Source: DASYYE01 sp035946955 | GTDB taxonomy: Bacteria; Actinomycetota; Actinomycetes; Streptosporangiales; Streptosporangiaceae | Reading direction: 5' to 3' | NCBI GenBank assembly: GCA_035946955.1 | Contig: DASYYE010000243.1 | Span: forward strand, 1 to 20,910 | DNA length: 20,910 nt | Translations under genes and position numbers: made by a program | The notes under the pieces: model-generated | Database searches by the model: none | Seen by the model: only the letters and a program-made list of their open reading frames with translations | What the model was told of the DNA's origin: nothing | Shown here: positions 14,416 through 20,637 of the stretch, one piece after another | How positions within the stretch are numbered: the first letter of the stretch is position 1 | Layout: each line of letters opens with the position of its first letter

Positions 14416-14593
14416 CGGATGCCGCGACAAGTTCGGCCCGCAGCCCGTCGAGGGTCTCGGCCGCGAGGGTCCGGGGTTCGCGTTTCCACTCAGGGCCCCG
14501 CCTCGACGCCCACCATGTCCCGGCGTCGGCGGTCCGCCACACGTGCCAGCCCGGGAACTCCGCCTCTAATGCGGCGGTCACCTGCGCGTCCAT
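14408..14593 (-). CDS. Small element protein B (PGWHVWR family)
   Basis: A 61-residue protein with LEAEFPGWHVWRTADAGTWWASRRG followed by TLAAETLDGLRAELVAA. The PGWxxWR...WWA[ST]R pattern recurs widely in small proteins next to GntR genes on actinomycete chromosomal elements; it has no known function. It is homologous to protein A, as shown by the shared P-x-W-x-x-W-R and GLRAE positions. The ATG at 14593 has GGGGAG about 9 nt upstream. The gene is divergent from GntR B, with a 24-bp operator-like palindrome between them. Confidence 0.75.
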   Translation of the reverse strand: MDAQVTAALEAEFPGWHVWRTADAGTWWASRRGPEWKREPRTLAAETLDGLRAELVAASGD

Positions 14594-14620
14594 GTCCTGT
14601 GCTCCCCTCTAGACTCATGA

Positions 14621-14644
14621 TGTAGGACATCTATACGTCCTACA
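14621..14644. promoter_or_regulatory. Operator candidate TGTAGGAC-N8-GTCCTACA
   Basis: Two perfect 8-bp arms around an 8-bp AT-rich spacer lie 27 bp upstream of protein B and 96 bp before the GTG of GntR B. Centre-to-centre arm spacing (16 bp) suits binding by a dimeric winged-helix protein. Control of both genes by GntR B is inferred from position. Confidence 0.7.
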
Positions 14645-14740
14645 TGTCAAACCTTGGCCTCACGTGGGTCAGGCAGTCAAGTCAGGGGATGTATGACGTC
14701 TAAGCTCAGAGAGCGTGATCAAGCAGGGCAGGAGCAACGA

Positions 14741-15514
14741 GTGCCACTAGAGAGCCCCAGGGCACAGTTCCGGCAGCTCGCTGACGAGATCCGTGCGGCG
14801 GTCGGCCGCGGCGAGTACCCGCCCGGGTCGACGCTCCCCTCAGAACCGGAACTCGCACGCCGCTACGGCGTGAGCAGGCTGACCGTCAACCGCGCCGTTG
14901 GGCTGCTCCGCACTGAGGGCCTGGTCCGCGTCGAGCGCGGCAAGGGGACCGTCGTCCGCGAGATCCCCATGATCACCCGTGACGCCATGTCCCGCTACCT
15001 CCGCACGTCCCGCGAGCGCGGCGAGGCCCGCGGCGCCTTCGACAGCGAGGTCCGCGGCCTCGGCCTGACACCCCGCACCGAGGTCACCGTCGAGCGCCTC
15101 AGCGCCCCGGCCGCCATCGCGGTGGCGCTGGAGCTGGCCGAGGGCGCGGACGTGGTCACCCGCAACCGGCGCATGTACGCCAACGACGTGCCCGTCCAGC
15201 TCGCCACGTCCTGGATCCCCGCCGAGATCGCCGACGGCACGCGCATAGCGGAGCCCGACTCAGGCCCTGGCGGGATCATCAGCCGCTTCGCGGAACTCGG
15301 CTACGCACAGACCAGGATCACCGAGCGCATCCAGGTCCGGCGCCCCAGCGACGGGGAAGCACGCTTCCTGCGCCTCGACAACGACCAGGCCGTCACCGAG
15401 ATCTGGCACACGGGATGGACCGCAGAGGACCGACCGGTCGAGGTCTGCGTCCACGTCGTGCCCGCTCACCTGTGGGCACTCGACTACGAATGGTCGATCG
15501 AGCCACGCGCCTGA
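14741..15514 (+). CDS. GntR/HutC-family regulator B with UTRA domain
   Basis: The 257-residue protein has an N-terminal GntR winged helix (FRQLADEIRAAVGRGEYPPGSTLPSEPELARRYGVSRLTVNRAVGLLRTEGLVRVERGKGTVV, about 8-70). A C-terminal UTRA effector domain follows, with VTRNRRMYANDVPVQLATSWIPAEIA, GGIISRFAELGYAQTRITERIQVRRPSDGEARFL and EICHTGW-like IWHTGWTAEDRPVEVCVHVVPAHLWALDYEW. It should be a ligand-responsive repressor; the ligand is unknown. I chose GTG 14741 because GGAG lies 6 nt upstream and codons before it are AT-rich in third positions; ATG 14693, with AGGGG 4 nt upstream, is the alternative. In actinomycete integrative elements, GntR proteins of this type (KorSA-like) repress excision or transfer genes. 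Confidence 0.93.
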   Translation: MPLESPRAQFRQLADEIRAAVGRGEYPPGSTLPSEPELARRYGVSRLTVNRAVGLLRTEGLVRVERGKGTVVREIPMITRDAMSRYLRTSRERGEARGAFDSEVRGLGLTPRTEVTVERLSAPAAIAVALELAEGADVVTRNRRMYANDVPVQLATSWIPAEIADGTRIAEPDSGPGGIISRFAELGYAQTRITERIQVRRPSDGEARFLRLDNDQAVTEIWHTGWTAEDRPVEVCVHVVPAHLWALDYEWSIEPRA

Positions 15515-15522
15515 CCGTTGCG

Positions 15523-15542
15523 TGGGAGACATTTGGGAGACA
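15523..15542 (+). repeat. Right copy of the 20-bp end repeat
   Basis: TGGGAGACATTTGGGAGACA is identical to 13118-13137 and has the same orientation. It begins 9 bp after the GntR B stop codon. The pair brackets the whole gene content of the element, as integrase arm-type sites would. Confidence 0.8.
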
Positions 15543-15549
15543 GACGGCG

Positions 15550-15589
15550 CGAGACCAGCCGAGACCAAGCGAGACCAGCAGAGACAGCA
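15550..15589 (+). repeat. Block 1 of four phased 10-bp GAGAC repeats
   Basis: Four consecutive 10-bp units: CGAGACCAGC, CGAGACCAAG, CGAGACCAGC and AGAGACAGCA. The exact 10-bp period puts each GAGAC on the same face of the helix. The same core occurs in the 20-bp end repeat. Confidence 0.85.
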
Positions 15590-15612
15590 ACCCGGCCTTG
15601 ACCTGCATAAAC

Positions 15613-15652
15613 CGAGACCAGCCGAGACTGACCGAGACCAGCAGAGACCAGC
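15613..15652 (+). repeat. Block 2 of four phased 10-bp GAGAC repeats
   Basis: Four units: CGAGACCAGC, CGAGACTGAC, CGAGACCAGC and AGAGACCAGC. The block starts exactly 63 bp after block 1, repeats its order of C- and A-initial units, and ends 5 bp before the right att site. Confidence 0.85.
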
Positions 15653-15657
15653 GTGCC

Positions 15658-15728
15658 GGTCTTGAAAACCACTAGGGGCGGCGACGTTCCTCGTGGGTTC
15701 GAATCCCACACCCTCCGCTCTACCTGGG
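15658..15728 (+). repeat. Right attachment site (71-bp copy of tRNA-Ser 3' part)
   Basis: It is identical to 12990-13060 and includes part of the anticodon arm, the variable arm, T-arm and acceptor 3' strand. It has no 5' half, so it is not a functional tRNA. Confidence 0.95.
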
Positions 15729-15858
15729 AAGACTCGGCAGGCATCGCGGACGGCACGGGGTGGCCGGTGGGGACAGGCCGTCATGCTCCCGCCTCGACCA
15801 TCCGCGCCGCCGCCTCAGCGGCGGCCAGGTCGGTGTGCGCCGTGGTGTGGCTCACCGG

Positions 15859-16767
15859 ATGACCGCGCTGCTCGACCGGCTGTACCGGATTGATGCCGAG
15901 TTCGGCGGTGACGAGCTGTGCGGGCTGGCGGCTGGGTACCTGCAAGAGGCCGCGCGGGTGTTCAGCCGGACCGGCGGGAGCGCGGGTACGGCGCGGATGC
16001 ACCAGGTGATGGCCGGCCTCACCCAGATAGCCGGGTGGCTGTCGATTGACGCGAACCGCCACGCTGACGCCAGGCGCTACCTCAGTGCGGCCATCTACGC
16101 CGCGCATGAGGCAGGCGACCTCGGCCTGGCGGCCCACGCTATGGGCTACCTGAGCCTGTCCGCCCTGTACCAGGGTAACCACCGCGAGGCGTTCCCGCTC
16201 GCTGAGACAGCGGTGGGTCTGTCCGGGCCGGCGTCACCAGCGGCGCGGGCGATCGTCCACACCAGAGCCGCGCGGGCGCCCGCCCGTGAGGGGCACAGTG
16301 CCCTCGGCGCTTGCCAGCGCCACCTCGACCTTGCCTGGGCCGCCTTCACCGACAGCGCATCCGGAGGTGCCCCGGAGCCGCGGTGGTGCGGGTATGTGGA
16401 CCGGGTGGAACTCGCCGCCCAGCGTGGCGCCTGTTTCCTGGACCTCGGCATGCCAGCACAGGCCGCCACAGCGGTGTCTGAGGCGATCGGGCTGCTCACC
16501 GGGTCCGCGCCGCACCGGGTCCGTGACCTCGCCCACTACAAGACGCGCCTGGCACTGGCACACCTGGCCGCTGGTGACCTCGACGCCGTGATGGCCGCCG
16601 GGACCGAAGCGGGCACCATCGTCTCCCGGATCACCTCCTCGCGGATCCGGGAACGCTTCGCTGAACTGACCGCTGCGGTCGGCACCCGTGACCCGCGCCG
16701 GGCGCGGGAACTGGCCACAGTGGCGCGGGGCACACGCCTTACAAGTGGGCCAGGACCGCTTTCGTGA
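15859..16767 (+). CDS. TPR-type regulator lacking the N-terminal HTH, probably truncated
   Basis: The product of about 302 residues is helical throughout and matches the C-terminal TPR-like part of actinomycete Xre-TPR regulators: MTALLDRLYRIDAEFGG, LTQIAGWLSIDANRHADARRYLSAAIYAAHEAGDLGLAAHAMGYLSLSALYQGNHREAFPLAETAV, ARAIVHTRAARAPAREG and LAHYKTRLALAHLAAGDLD. The family normally has an HTH and linker of about 100 residues before the D-x-x-F/Y-GG motif; no HTH exists here in any frame. The frame is open to 15760, but that part is Arg/Ser-rich and unlike coding sequence. I chose ATG 15859, where family similarity begins; no ribosome site is obvious. It is likely a remnant stranded next to the right att site, or a free-standing sensor. 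It overlaps the HAD gene tail to tail by 29 bp. Confidence 0.72.
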   Translation: MTALLDRLYRIDAEFGGDELCGLAAGYLQEAARVFSRTGGSAGTARMHQVMAGLTQIAGWLSIDANRHADARRYLSAAIYAAHEAGDLGLAAHAMGYLSLSALYQGNHREAFPLAETAVGLSGPASPAARAIVHTRAARAPAREGHSALGACQRHLDLAWAAFTDSASGGAPEPRWCGYVDRVELAAQRGACFLDLGMPAQAATAVSEAIGLLTGSAPHRVRDLAHYKTRLALAHLAAGDLDAVMAAGTEAGTIVSRITSSRIRERFAELTAAVGTRDPRRARELATVARGTRLTSGPGPLS

Positions 16768-17434
16768 CGCTGGCGGTATCGGCCAGGCTGGGCAGCACCG
16801 TTTCGGCGCCTGCGGCTGCCAGCATGGCCATGTCGCTGCTGCCAGTGGCCACGGCGACGACCCTCACACCGGTCTCCAGGGCTGCCGCGACGTCGCGGGG
16901 GGTGTCGCCAATGAGCACCGTGGACTCCACACTGAACGGGGAGCCGTACCTCTCTGCGGCCCGGCGCATGGCGGTCTGAACGAGGGCTGAGCGCGCGGTC
17001 CCGTCCATGCCGTAGGCACCCACATCCAGGTCGAGGTAGCGGGCCAGGCCGAAAACGCCCAGCTTCAGCTCAGCGATCGAGCGCATGTTGCCAGTCAGCA
17101 CCGACTGGACCAGCCCTGGGCGCCCAGCCAGGTCCGCCAGGGCAGCCTCAGCGCCCGGCAGGGACCGCCCACGCTCAGCCACCACGCCGCGCGCCGCGCG
17201 GAACACCCCGGCCACCGCCTCGGCGAAAGTGGCAACCGCCTCGGCATCCGTGGGCAGCCCGTGCAGTTCCAGCGTGCGGGTGATGATGGCCTGGTCGGTC
17301 TGGCCAGTGAGGTCAGCGAGTTCCCCCAGCGGCTGCCCGGTGGCCTTCTGGAATGCCTCGGCGTACAGCTCACCGGACAGCGCCCCCACGTCAACGAGCG
17401 TGTGGTCGATGTCCCACAGCACCAGGGTGCGCAT
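16739..17434 (-). CDS. HAD-superfamily phosphatase (phosphoglycolate phosphatase-like)
   Basis: The 231-residue protein has all HAD motifs: motif I LWDIDHTLVD with Asp8 (nucleophile) and Asp10, motif II SVLTGN at about 111-116, a Lys in the following helix (ELKLGVFGLARYLD), and motif IV VLIGDTPRDVAAA. An alpha-helical cap lies between about 18 and 85, as in phosphoglycolate phosphatase or beta-phosphoglucomutase subfamilies. It should hydrolyse a small phosphorylated metabolite in the cytoplasm; the substrate is not determined by sequence. The start is ATG 17434 without a strong ribosome site. Its 3' end overlaps the convergent TPR gene. Confidence 0.93.
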   Translation of the reverse strand: MRTLVLWDIDHTLVDVGALSGELYAEAFQKATGQPLGELADLTGQTDQAIITRTLELHGLPTDAEAVATFAEAVAGVFRAARGVVAERGRSLPGAEAALADLAGRPGLVQSVLTGNMRSIAELKLGVFGLARYLDLDVGAYGMDGTARSALVQTAMRRAAERYGSPFSVESTVLIGDTPRDVAAALETGVRVVAVATGSSDMAMLAAAGAETVLPSLADTASVTKAVLAHL

Positions 17435-17540
17435 GGTGCCCGAATCTAGCTGACCCCGCCACTAGGCTGAGCACTGCGTGTGCCAAGACGCAAAGAAAGC
17501 CCGCCAGCCATAGCCAGCGGGGGCGCTCCCAGTCTGCCGC

Positions 17541-17645
17541 CTACGGTTTCGGCAGCGGGTGGTCCTCGAACATGTAGGTCACGGCCCCAGCGAATTGCTC
17601 GGTGATCATCTCCCAGTGGTGGTCGGGGGTGCGGTTTACCAGTAC
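17541..17645 (-). pseudogene. Orphan C-terminal coding fragment beside the IS remnant
   Basis: A minus-strand frame ending in TAG at 17541-17543 reads VLVNRTPDHHWEMITEQF then AGAVTYMFEDHPLPKP. Its balanced, aromatic-rich composition looks like a genuine protein end, not a chance frame. It has no start codon and joins sequence that, in another frame, is transposase. I do not recognise the family. It may be a gene whose front was replaced by the insertion. Confidence 0.3.
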
Positions 17646-17649
17646 CGCG

Positions 17650-17947
17650 CGGAAGGGTGGTCTGGTGGTGTTGCAGGTGCCAGGCGATGGTCTGCGGCCC
17701 GGCGTCCAGGCCCCGCCCGGCCAGCTCCTTGCGCAACTTGGTGATCAAGGCTGACGGTGGCGTCTGGGGGCCCGCGGTGAGGTCTTGGCCGCCGTGACCG
17801 CGGCCCGAATGCCGCCTGACCCTCAGCGGCGTAACGCCTGGGCAGCGTGCAGACCCAGGACCGGGCCATCCCGCAGGTGCGGGCTACCTCGCTGACCGGG
17901 CGGTGCTCAACGGTGACAGCGGTGATGACCAGTCGGGCTTTCGACAT
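17650..17947 (-). pseudogene. IS481-family transposase, 5' part only, several frameshifts
   Basis: The frame from ATG 17947 reads MSKARLVITAVTVEHRPVSE then VARTCGMARSWVCTLPRRYAAEGQAAFGPRSRRP, the N-terminal HTH of IS481 transposases. The expected KTSPRA follows only in a second frame, the first frame returns with PDATVSL, and then ITKLRKELAGRGLDAGPQTIAWHLQHHQTT is in yet another frame because of one extra T near 17748. The DDE catalytic domain is missing: similarity stops near 17650. It is therefore dead. Confidence 0.85.
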
Positions 17948-18011
17948 CCCGGCAGCCTCGGAGCCACCCGTCCGCTAAGCCCGCCGGCACACCGCCCGCC
18001 AGCAGCGCAAC

Positions 18012-18033
18012 TGTCCTCGATGTCTTGAGACAC
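18012..18033. mobile_element. Probable terminal inverted repeat of the IS481 remnant
   Basis: TGTCCTCGATGTCTTGAGACAC lies 65 bp upstream of the transposase ATG. It matches the usual look of IS481 ends, read on the other strand as TGTCTCAAGACATCGAGGACA, and contains the palindrome TGTCTTGAGACA. The opposite end is not found, which agrees with the truncated gene. Confidence 0.55.
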
Positions 18034-18235
18034 ACCTCATACCCGCAACCGGACTGTCAACGGCCGGCTGGTTACGCGTGCGTTACGCCGCGGATACCGC
18101 TCTCACGGAGGCTGGTCCCGAGGCAAGCAGGCGGCGTCTTGACCCGGGGCGATGACGCTACTTTCCGTCCGGCTCCAGGCAGGTGCTGTCCGCTCCCGCC
18201 CTCAGGAACGGATCGGAGAGAGGTGATCCTCACAG

Positions 18236-19000
18236 ATGTACCCAAACCTTCGGCGTGGTGGCCTGGCAGCCGCTACGGCCCTCGCCCTCGCGACGGCCCT
18301 GGTGCAGGCGGCCCCTGCCTGGGCCAGTACTGCTCCGGCCGCCTCGCGTGGCCACACCAGCAAGGTGCCGCAATGCGGGTTCAACGGCCACTATTACGGC
18401 GCGGCGGACTCCGGTTACGGTTCGCACGGCACCGAATCCCATATCTGGACGTGGACGCACTGGTCAGTGAGTCACGTCACCGGCCACTTCTCCGGCGAGT
18501 CCGCCTGGATCACGGACCCCAATAACGCCTACTACTCGCTCGAGGTGGGCTTCGTCAGCGGGCAGGCCTATTCCAGCATCAGTGGCGGTTACAACGGCTG
18601 GACCAATGGCATGATGCCGTACTACACCGTCGGCAACAGCGCGGAGTCCTACTTCCAGGACGTCTTCCTCCCGTCGAGCACGTACATCTACCTCATAGCC
18701 CAGGCCGGGGGCTCCGACGACTTCGCCGATGTGCTGGGCAGCAACACGACATACATGGCCAAGGACATCACCAACTGGCCAATCAGCTCGGACAGCGCGC
18801 ACGAGCAGAACCATATGCAGGGCGAGGTCACCGACACGGCCACCTGGATGGGTGGCGGGTCCGGCGACTCCATGACGCTGTACTGGATCAATGGCAGCGG
18901 GAGCGCCTATCCCTGGGGCTACCTCAACATGTGTGAGAACTCCCCGTACTGGGCCAGTTCCAGCAATGGCAAGGACTACTTCGCCAACGGCGGCTACTGA
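18236..19000 (+). CDS. Secreted protein of unknown function
   Basis: The 254-residue protein opens with a signal peptide (MYPNLRRGGLAAATALALAT then ALVQAAPAWA, cleavage likely after AWA near residue 30). The mature part is rich in Tyr, Trp, Ser, Gly and Asn, with only two cysteines (CGFNGHYYG at the front and NMCENSPYW near the end) that could form a disulfide. A repeating alternation of Ser/Thr/Tyr/Gly-rich stretches suggests an extracellular beta-sandwich. I recognise no family or catalytic motif. The ATG at 18236 has GAGAGAGG 12 nt upstream. The next gene starts within its stop codon, and the three exported products 18236-20482 probably form one operon. Confidence 0.82.
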   Translation: MYPNLRRGGLAAATALALATALVQAAPAWASTAPAASRGHTSKVPQCGFNGHYYGAADSGYGSHGTESHIWTWTHWSVSHVTGHFSGESAWITDPNNAYYSLEVGFVSGQAYSSISGGYNGWTNGMMPYYTVGNSAESYFQDVFLPSSTYIYLIAQAGGSDDFADVLGSNTTYMAKDITNWPISSDSAHEQNHMQGEVTDTATWMGGGSGDSMTLYWINGSGSAYPWGYLNMCENSPYWASSSNGKDYFANGGY

Positions 19001-19776
19001 TGCCCGCGTCTCTCGACAGGACCGGTCACGCCGGGCCAGGCGGCCGGCAGGGGGTTGGGCGGCTCGCATGGCTCATGCCGGCGCTGGTGGCGGTGCTGGC
19101 GGCAGCGGGTTGTGGCACCGCGGCCAGCGGCGCTACCCAGGCCACGGCAGGCCTTACCGCGAAGTGCCAGGCCGCGCAGTCAAGCATGCTGGCAACGGTG
19201 CCGGGCTTCGTGACACTGTTCCGGCAGGCCGTCCCGGCCCTGCCGGGAGACCCAGGTGCCCACCTTTCCCGGCCCCAGGAGTCCACGCAGTACGTGTGCG
19301 GGGAGTCCAACGGGTTCGTCGCTGACGACATGATGCACGGCAAGTACCGGGCCCAAGACAACGCGCTGGCCCGGAGCCTCGGGTACACCTTGGGGAGACT
19401 GCCGCTGCTGCCATACATCGGACCCGCTGTCACCACTGACCCACATGGAGTGTTCGAGGCCTACGAAAGCGCATACGGCTTCCGGTCGGTTACGGCAGCG
19501 GGAAAGTGGCTCACCAGCGCCCGCCGGACGCCAGTTCGGCCGGATGACCTGACCGTTCCGCTGCCGCCCAGTTTCATTGCGCGCACCGACGTCTTCGGTC
19601 CCAATGACGGACGGCATGAACACCGGATCGGGATCAGTGGCCTTATCGGAACCACTGCTGTTGTCGTGAGCTTCAACGGTGGACGTGGGCTCTCCTGGCG
19701 AGACATCCAGGCGATCTGGCAAAGCGCCTATTCACGCCTGCGCCACTGCCTCGGCTCGGCAGCAAAGACCGCCTGA
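19000..19776 (+). CDS. Probable lipoprotein of unknown function
   Basis: ATG 19000 shares one base with the preceding TGA (TGATG), so translation is coupled. The 258-residue product has a charged N-terminus, a hydrophobic stretch (LAWLMPALVAVLAAAG, about 22-37) and Cys38 in AAAGC. This is a passable lipobox, although -3 is Ala where Leu is usual. The mature region has FVTLFRQAVPALPGDPGAHLSRPQESTQYVCGESNGFVADD and a C-terminal VVVSFNGGRGLSWRDIQAIWQSAYSRLRHCL, with Cys at about 57, 98 and 250. No known domain is visible. I infer a cell-envelope protein working with its two exported neighbours. Confidence 0.8.
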   Translation: MPASLDRTGHAGPGGRQGVGRLAWLMPALVAVLAAAGCGTAASGATQATAGLTAKCQAAQSSMLATVPGFVTLFRQAVPALPGDPGAHLSRPQESTQYVCGESNGFVADDMMHGKYRAQDNALARSLGYTLGRLPLLPYIGPAVTTDPHGVFEAYESAYGFRSVTAAGKWLTSARRTPVRPDDLTVPLPPSFIARTDVFGPNDGRHEHRIGISGLIGTTAVVVSFNGGRGLSWRDIQAIWQSAYSRLRHCLGSAAKTA

Positions 19777-19801
19777 CACTGCGACTCCAATGGAGGACAT
19801 A

Positions 19802-20482
19802 ATGCGAGGAAGGACAATAACCGGCGGGCTCGCCGTGACCGCGCTCGCGGTCGCGGGCTGGGGAGCCGTGGCTCATGCATCGGCCTCTTCAGGCGGCCGG
19901 GCTGGGACCGCCGTCACATACTCCCGGGCAGGCGTCAGCAAGATGGCGCCGGCGATGTCGTGCATGCCCGGCGAGATCACGGCGGTGTCCGCTGTCAGAC
20001 CTGGCTCTACCCGGGCCGGACTGCGGCACCTGGCGCCGTGGCCACTGGCCCAATTCACCGACTCCGTGAGCGGGGAGCTTGCGTTCTTCTCGCCACCCCG
20101 CCTGCCCGTGGTTGGGGCCGGCTCGCCGCTGGCCCACGCCCCGGCAGCGGTCATGGCCGACCGCAGGCTCCAGTCCTGTGAATACCTGATGCAGGACCGT
20201 CCCGCTGCACAGCCGTACATCGCGGCGGCGATCAATGCGGCGGTCAGCCGGGGCCTCGACCGTTCAGTCATTCACCTCCGCGCGAACGTGCAGATGGTGC
20301 TGATCGGTGACAACCCACTGCGGCCCGACTCGCTTGTGGTCACACTGCTGACGACCGGGCGAAAGGTGGCCACCGACCCACTCGGCCACACCATCTACGG
20401 CCCGTACCGAGCGGTCATCGCCATGGTCAACAAGGCCAGCAGGCACGTCACCGGAGTGGGTACCGGCACCTGGCCGGGCTGA
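19802..20482 (+). CDS. Secreted protein of unknown function
   Basis: The 226-residue protein starts at ATG 19802, with GGAGG 5 nt upstream; an in-frame ATG at 19790 lacks a comparable site. A signal peptide (MRGRTITGGLAVTALAVAGW then GAVAHASA, cleavage near residue 28) is followed by a mature part with two cysteines (MSCMPGEIT and LQSCEYLMQD). A C-terminal region GLDRSVIHLRANVQMVLIGDNPLRPDSLVVTLLTTGRKVATDPLG could be alpha/beta. I do not recognise the family. The gene begins 25 bp after the lipoprotein gene and a strong hairpin follows, which makes it the last gene of the unit. Confidence 0.8.
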   Translation: MRGRTITGGLAVTALAVAGWGAVAHASASSGGRAGTAVTYSRAGVSKMAPAMSCMPGEITAVSAVRPGSTRAGLRHLAPWPLAQFTDSVSGELAFFSPPRLPVVGAGSPLAHAPAAVMADRRLQSCEYLMQDRPAAQPYIAAAINAAVSRGLDRSVIHLRANVQMVLIGDNPLRPDSLVVTLLTTGRKVATDPLGHTIYGPYRAVIAMVNKASRHVTGVGTGTWPG

Positions 20483-20494
20483 GGAAGCACTGCC

Positions 20495-20528
20495 TGAGTG
20501 GTGGCACCGGTGGGGGTGCCACCACTCA
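20495..20528. terminator. 14-bp hairpin terminator, probably bidirectional
   Basis: TGAGTGGTGGCACC and GGTGCCACCACTCA form a perfect 14-bp stem around a 6-base loop, 12 bp after the stop of the last secreted-protein gene. Facing it, the minus-strand ATPase gene ends at 20638. A strong stem without a T-run is normal in this kind of genome. Confidence 0.85.
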
Positions 20529-20637
20529 CGGCGGCCCCGCGCCTAGATGCTTGGCGCGATGGCTGAGAATCGCTCCAGAAGGGGCCAAAGGGGGGGCCTG
20601 GGAGATCGTAATCATGCCCTGAACAGGAGGACTGCGG

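Larger units (their letters stand above)
13061..15657. mobile_element. 2.6-kb integrated element (AICE or prophage remnant) in tRNA-Ser
   Basis: The element is bounded by the 71-bp att repeats. It contains a damaged integrase next to the left end, two small Trp-rich protein genes, two GntR regulators, one further possible small gene, and GAGAC-core repeats inside each end. GntR regulators next to small proteins of the PGWHVWR type and a minus-strand integrase beside the tRNA are usual in actinomycete integrative and conjugative elements. Xis, Rep, FtsK-like transfer and other core genes are missing. I infer a remnant of a larger element shortened by deletion; it might still be mobilised by a related integrase acting in trans. 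Confidence 0.85.

Noticed and set aside
15550..15652. CRISPR array from the repeated GAGACC units
   Set aside because: The units are 10 bp, directly adjacent and without spacers, and no cas gene is near.
15658..15717. A third tRNA gene
   Set aside because: Only the 3' part of tRNA-Ser is present; there is no 5' acceptor strand or D-arm. It is the right att copy.
18025..18525. Plus-strand gene of 166 codons
   Set aside because: It overlaps the secreted-protein gene in another frame and crosses the IS end; no coding character.
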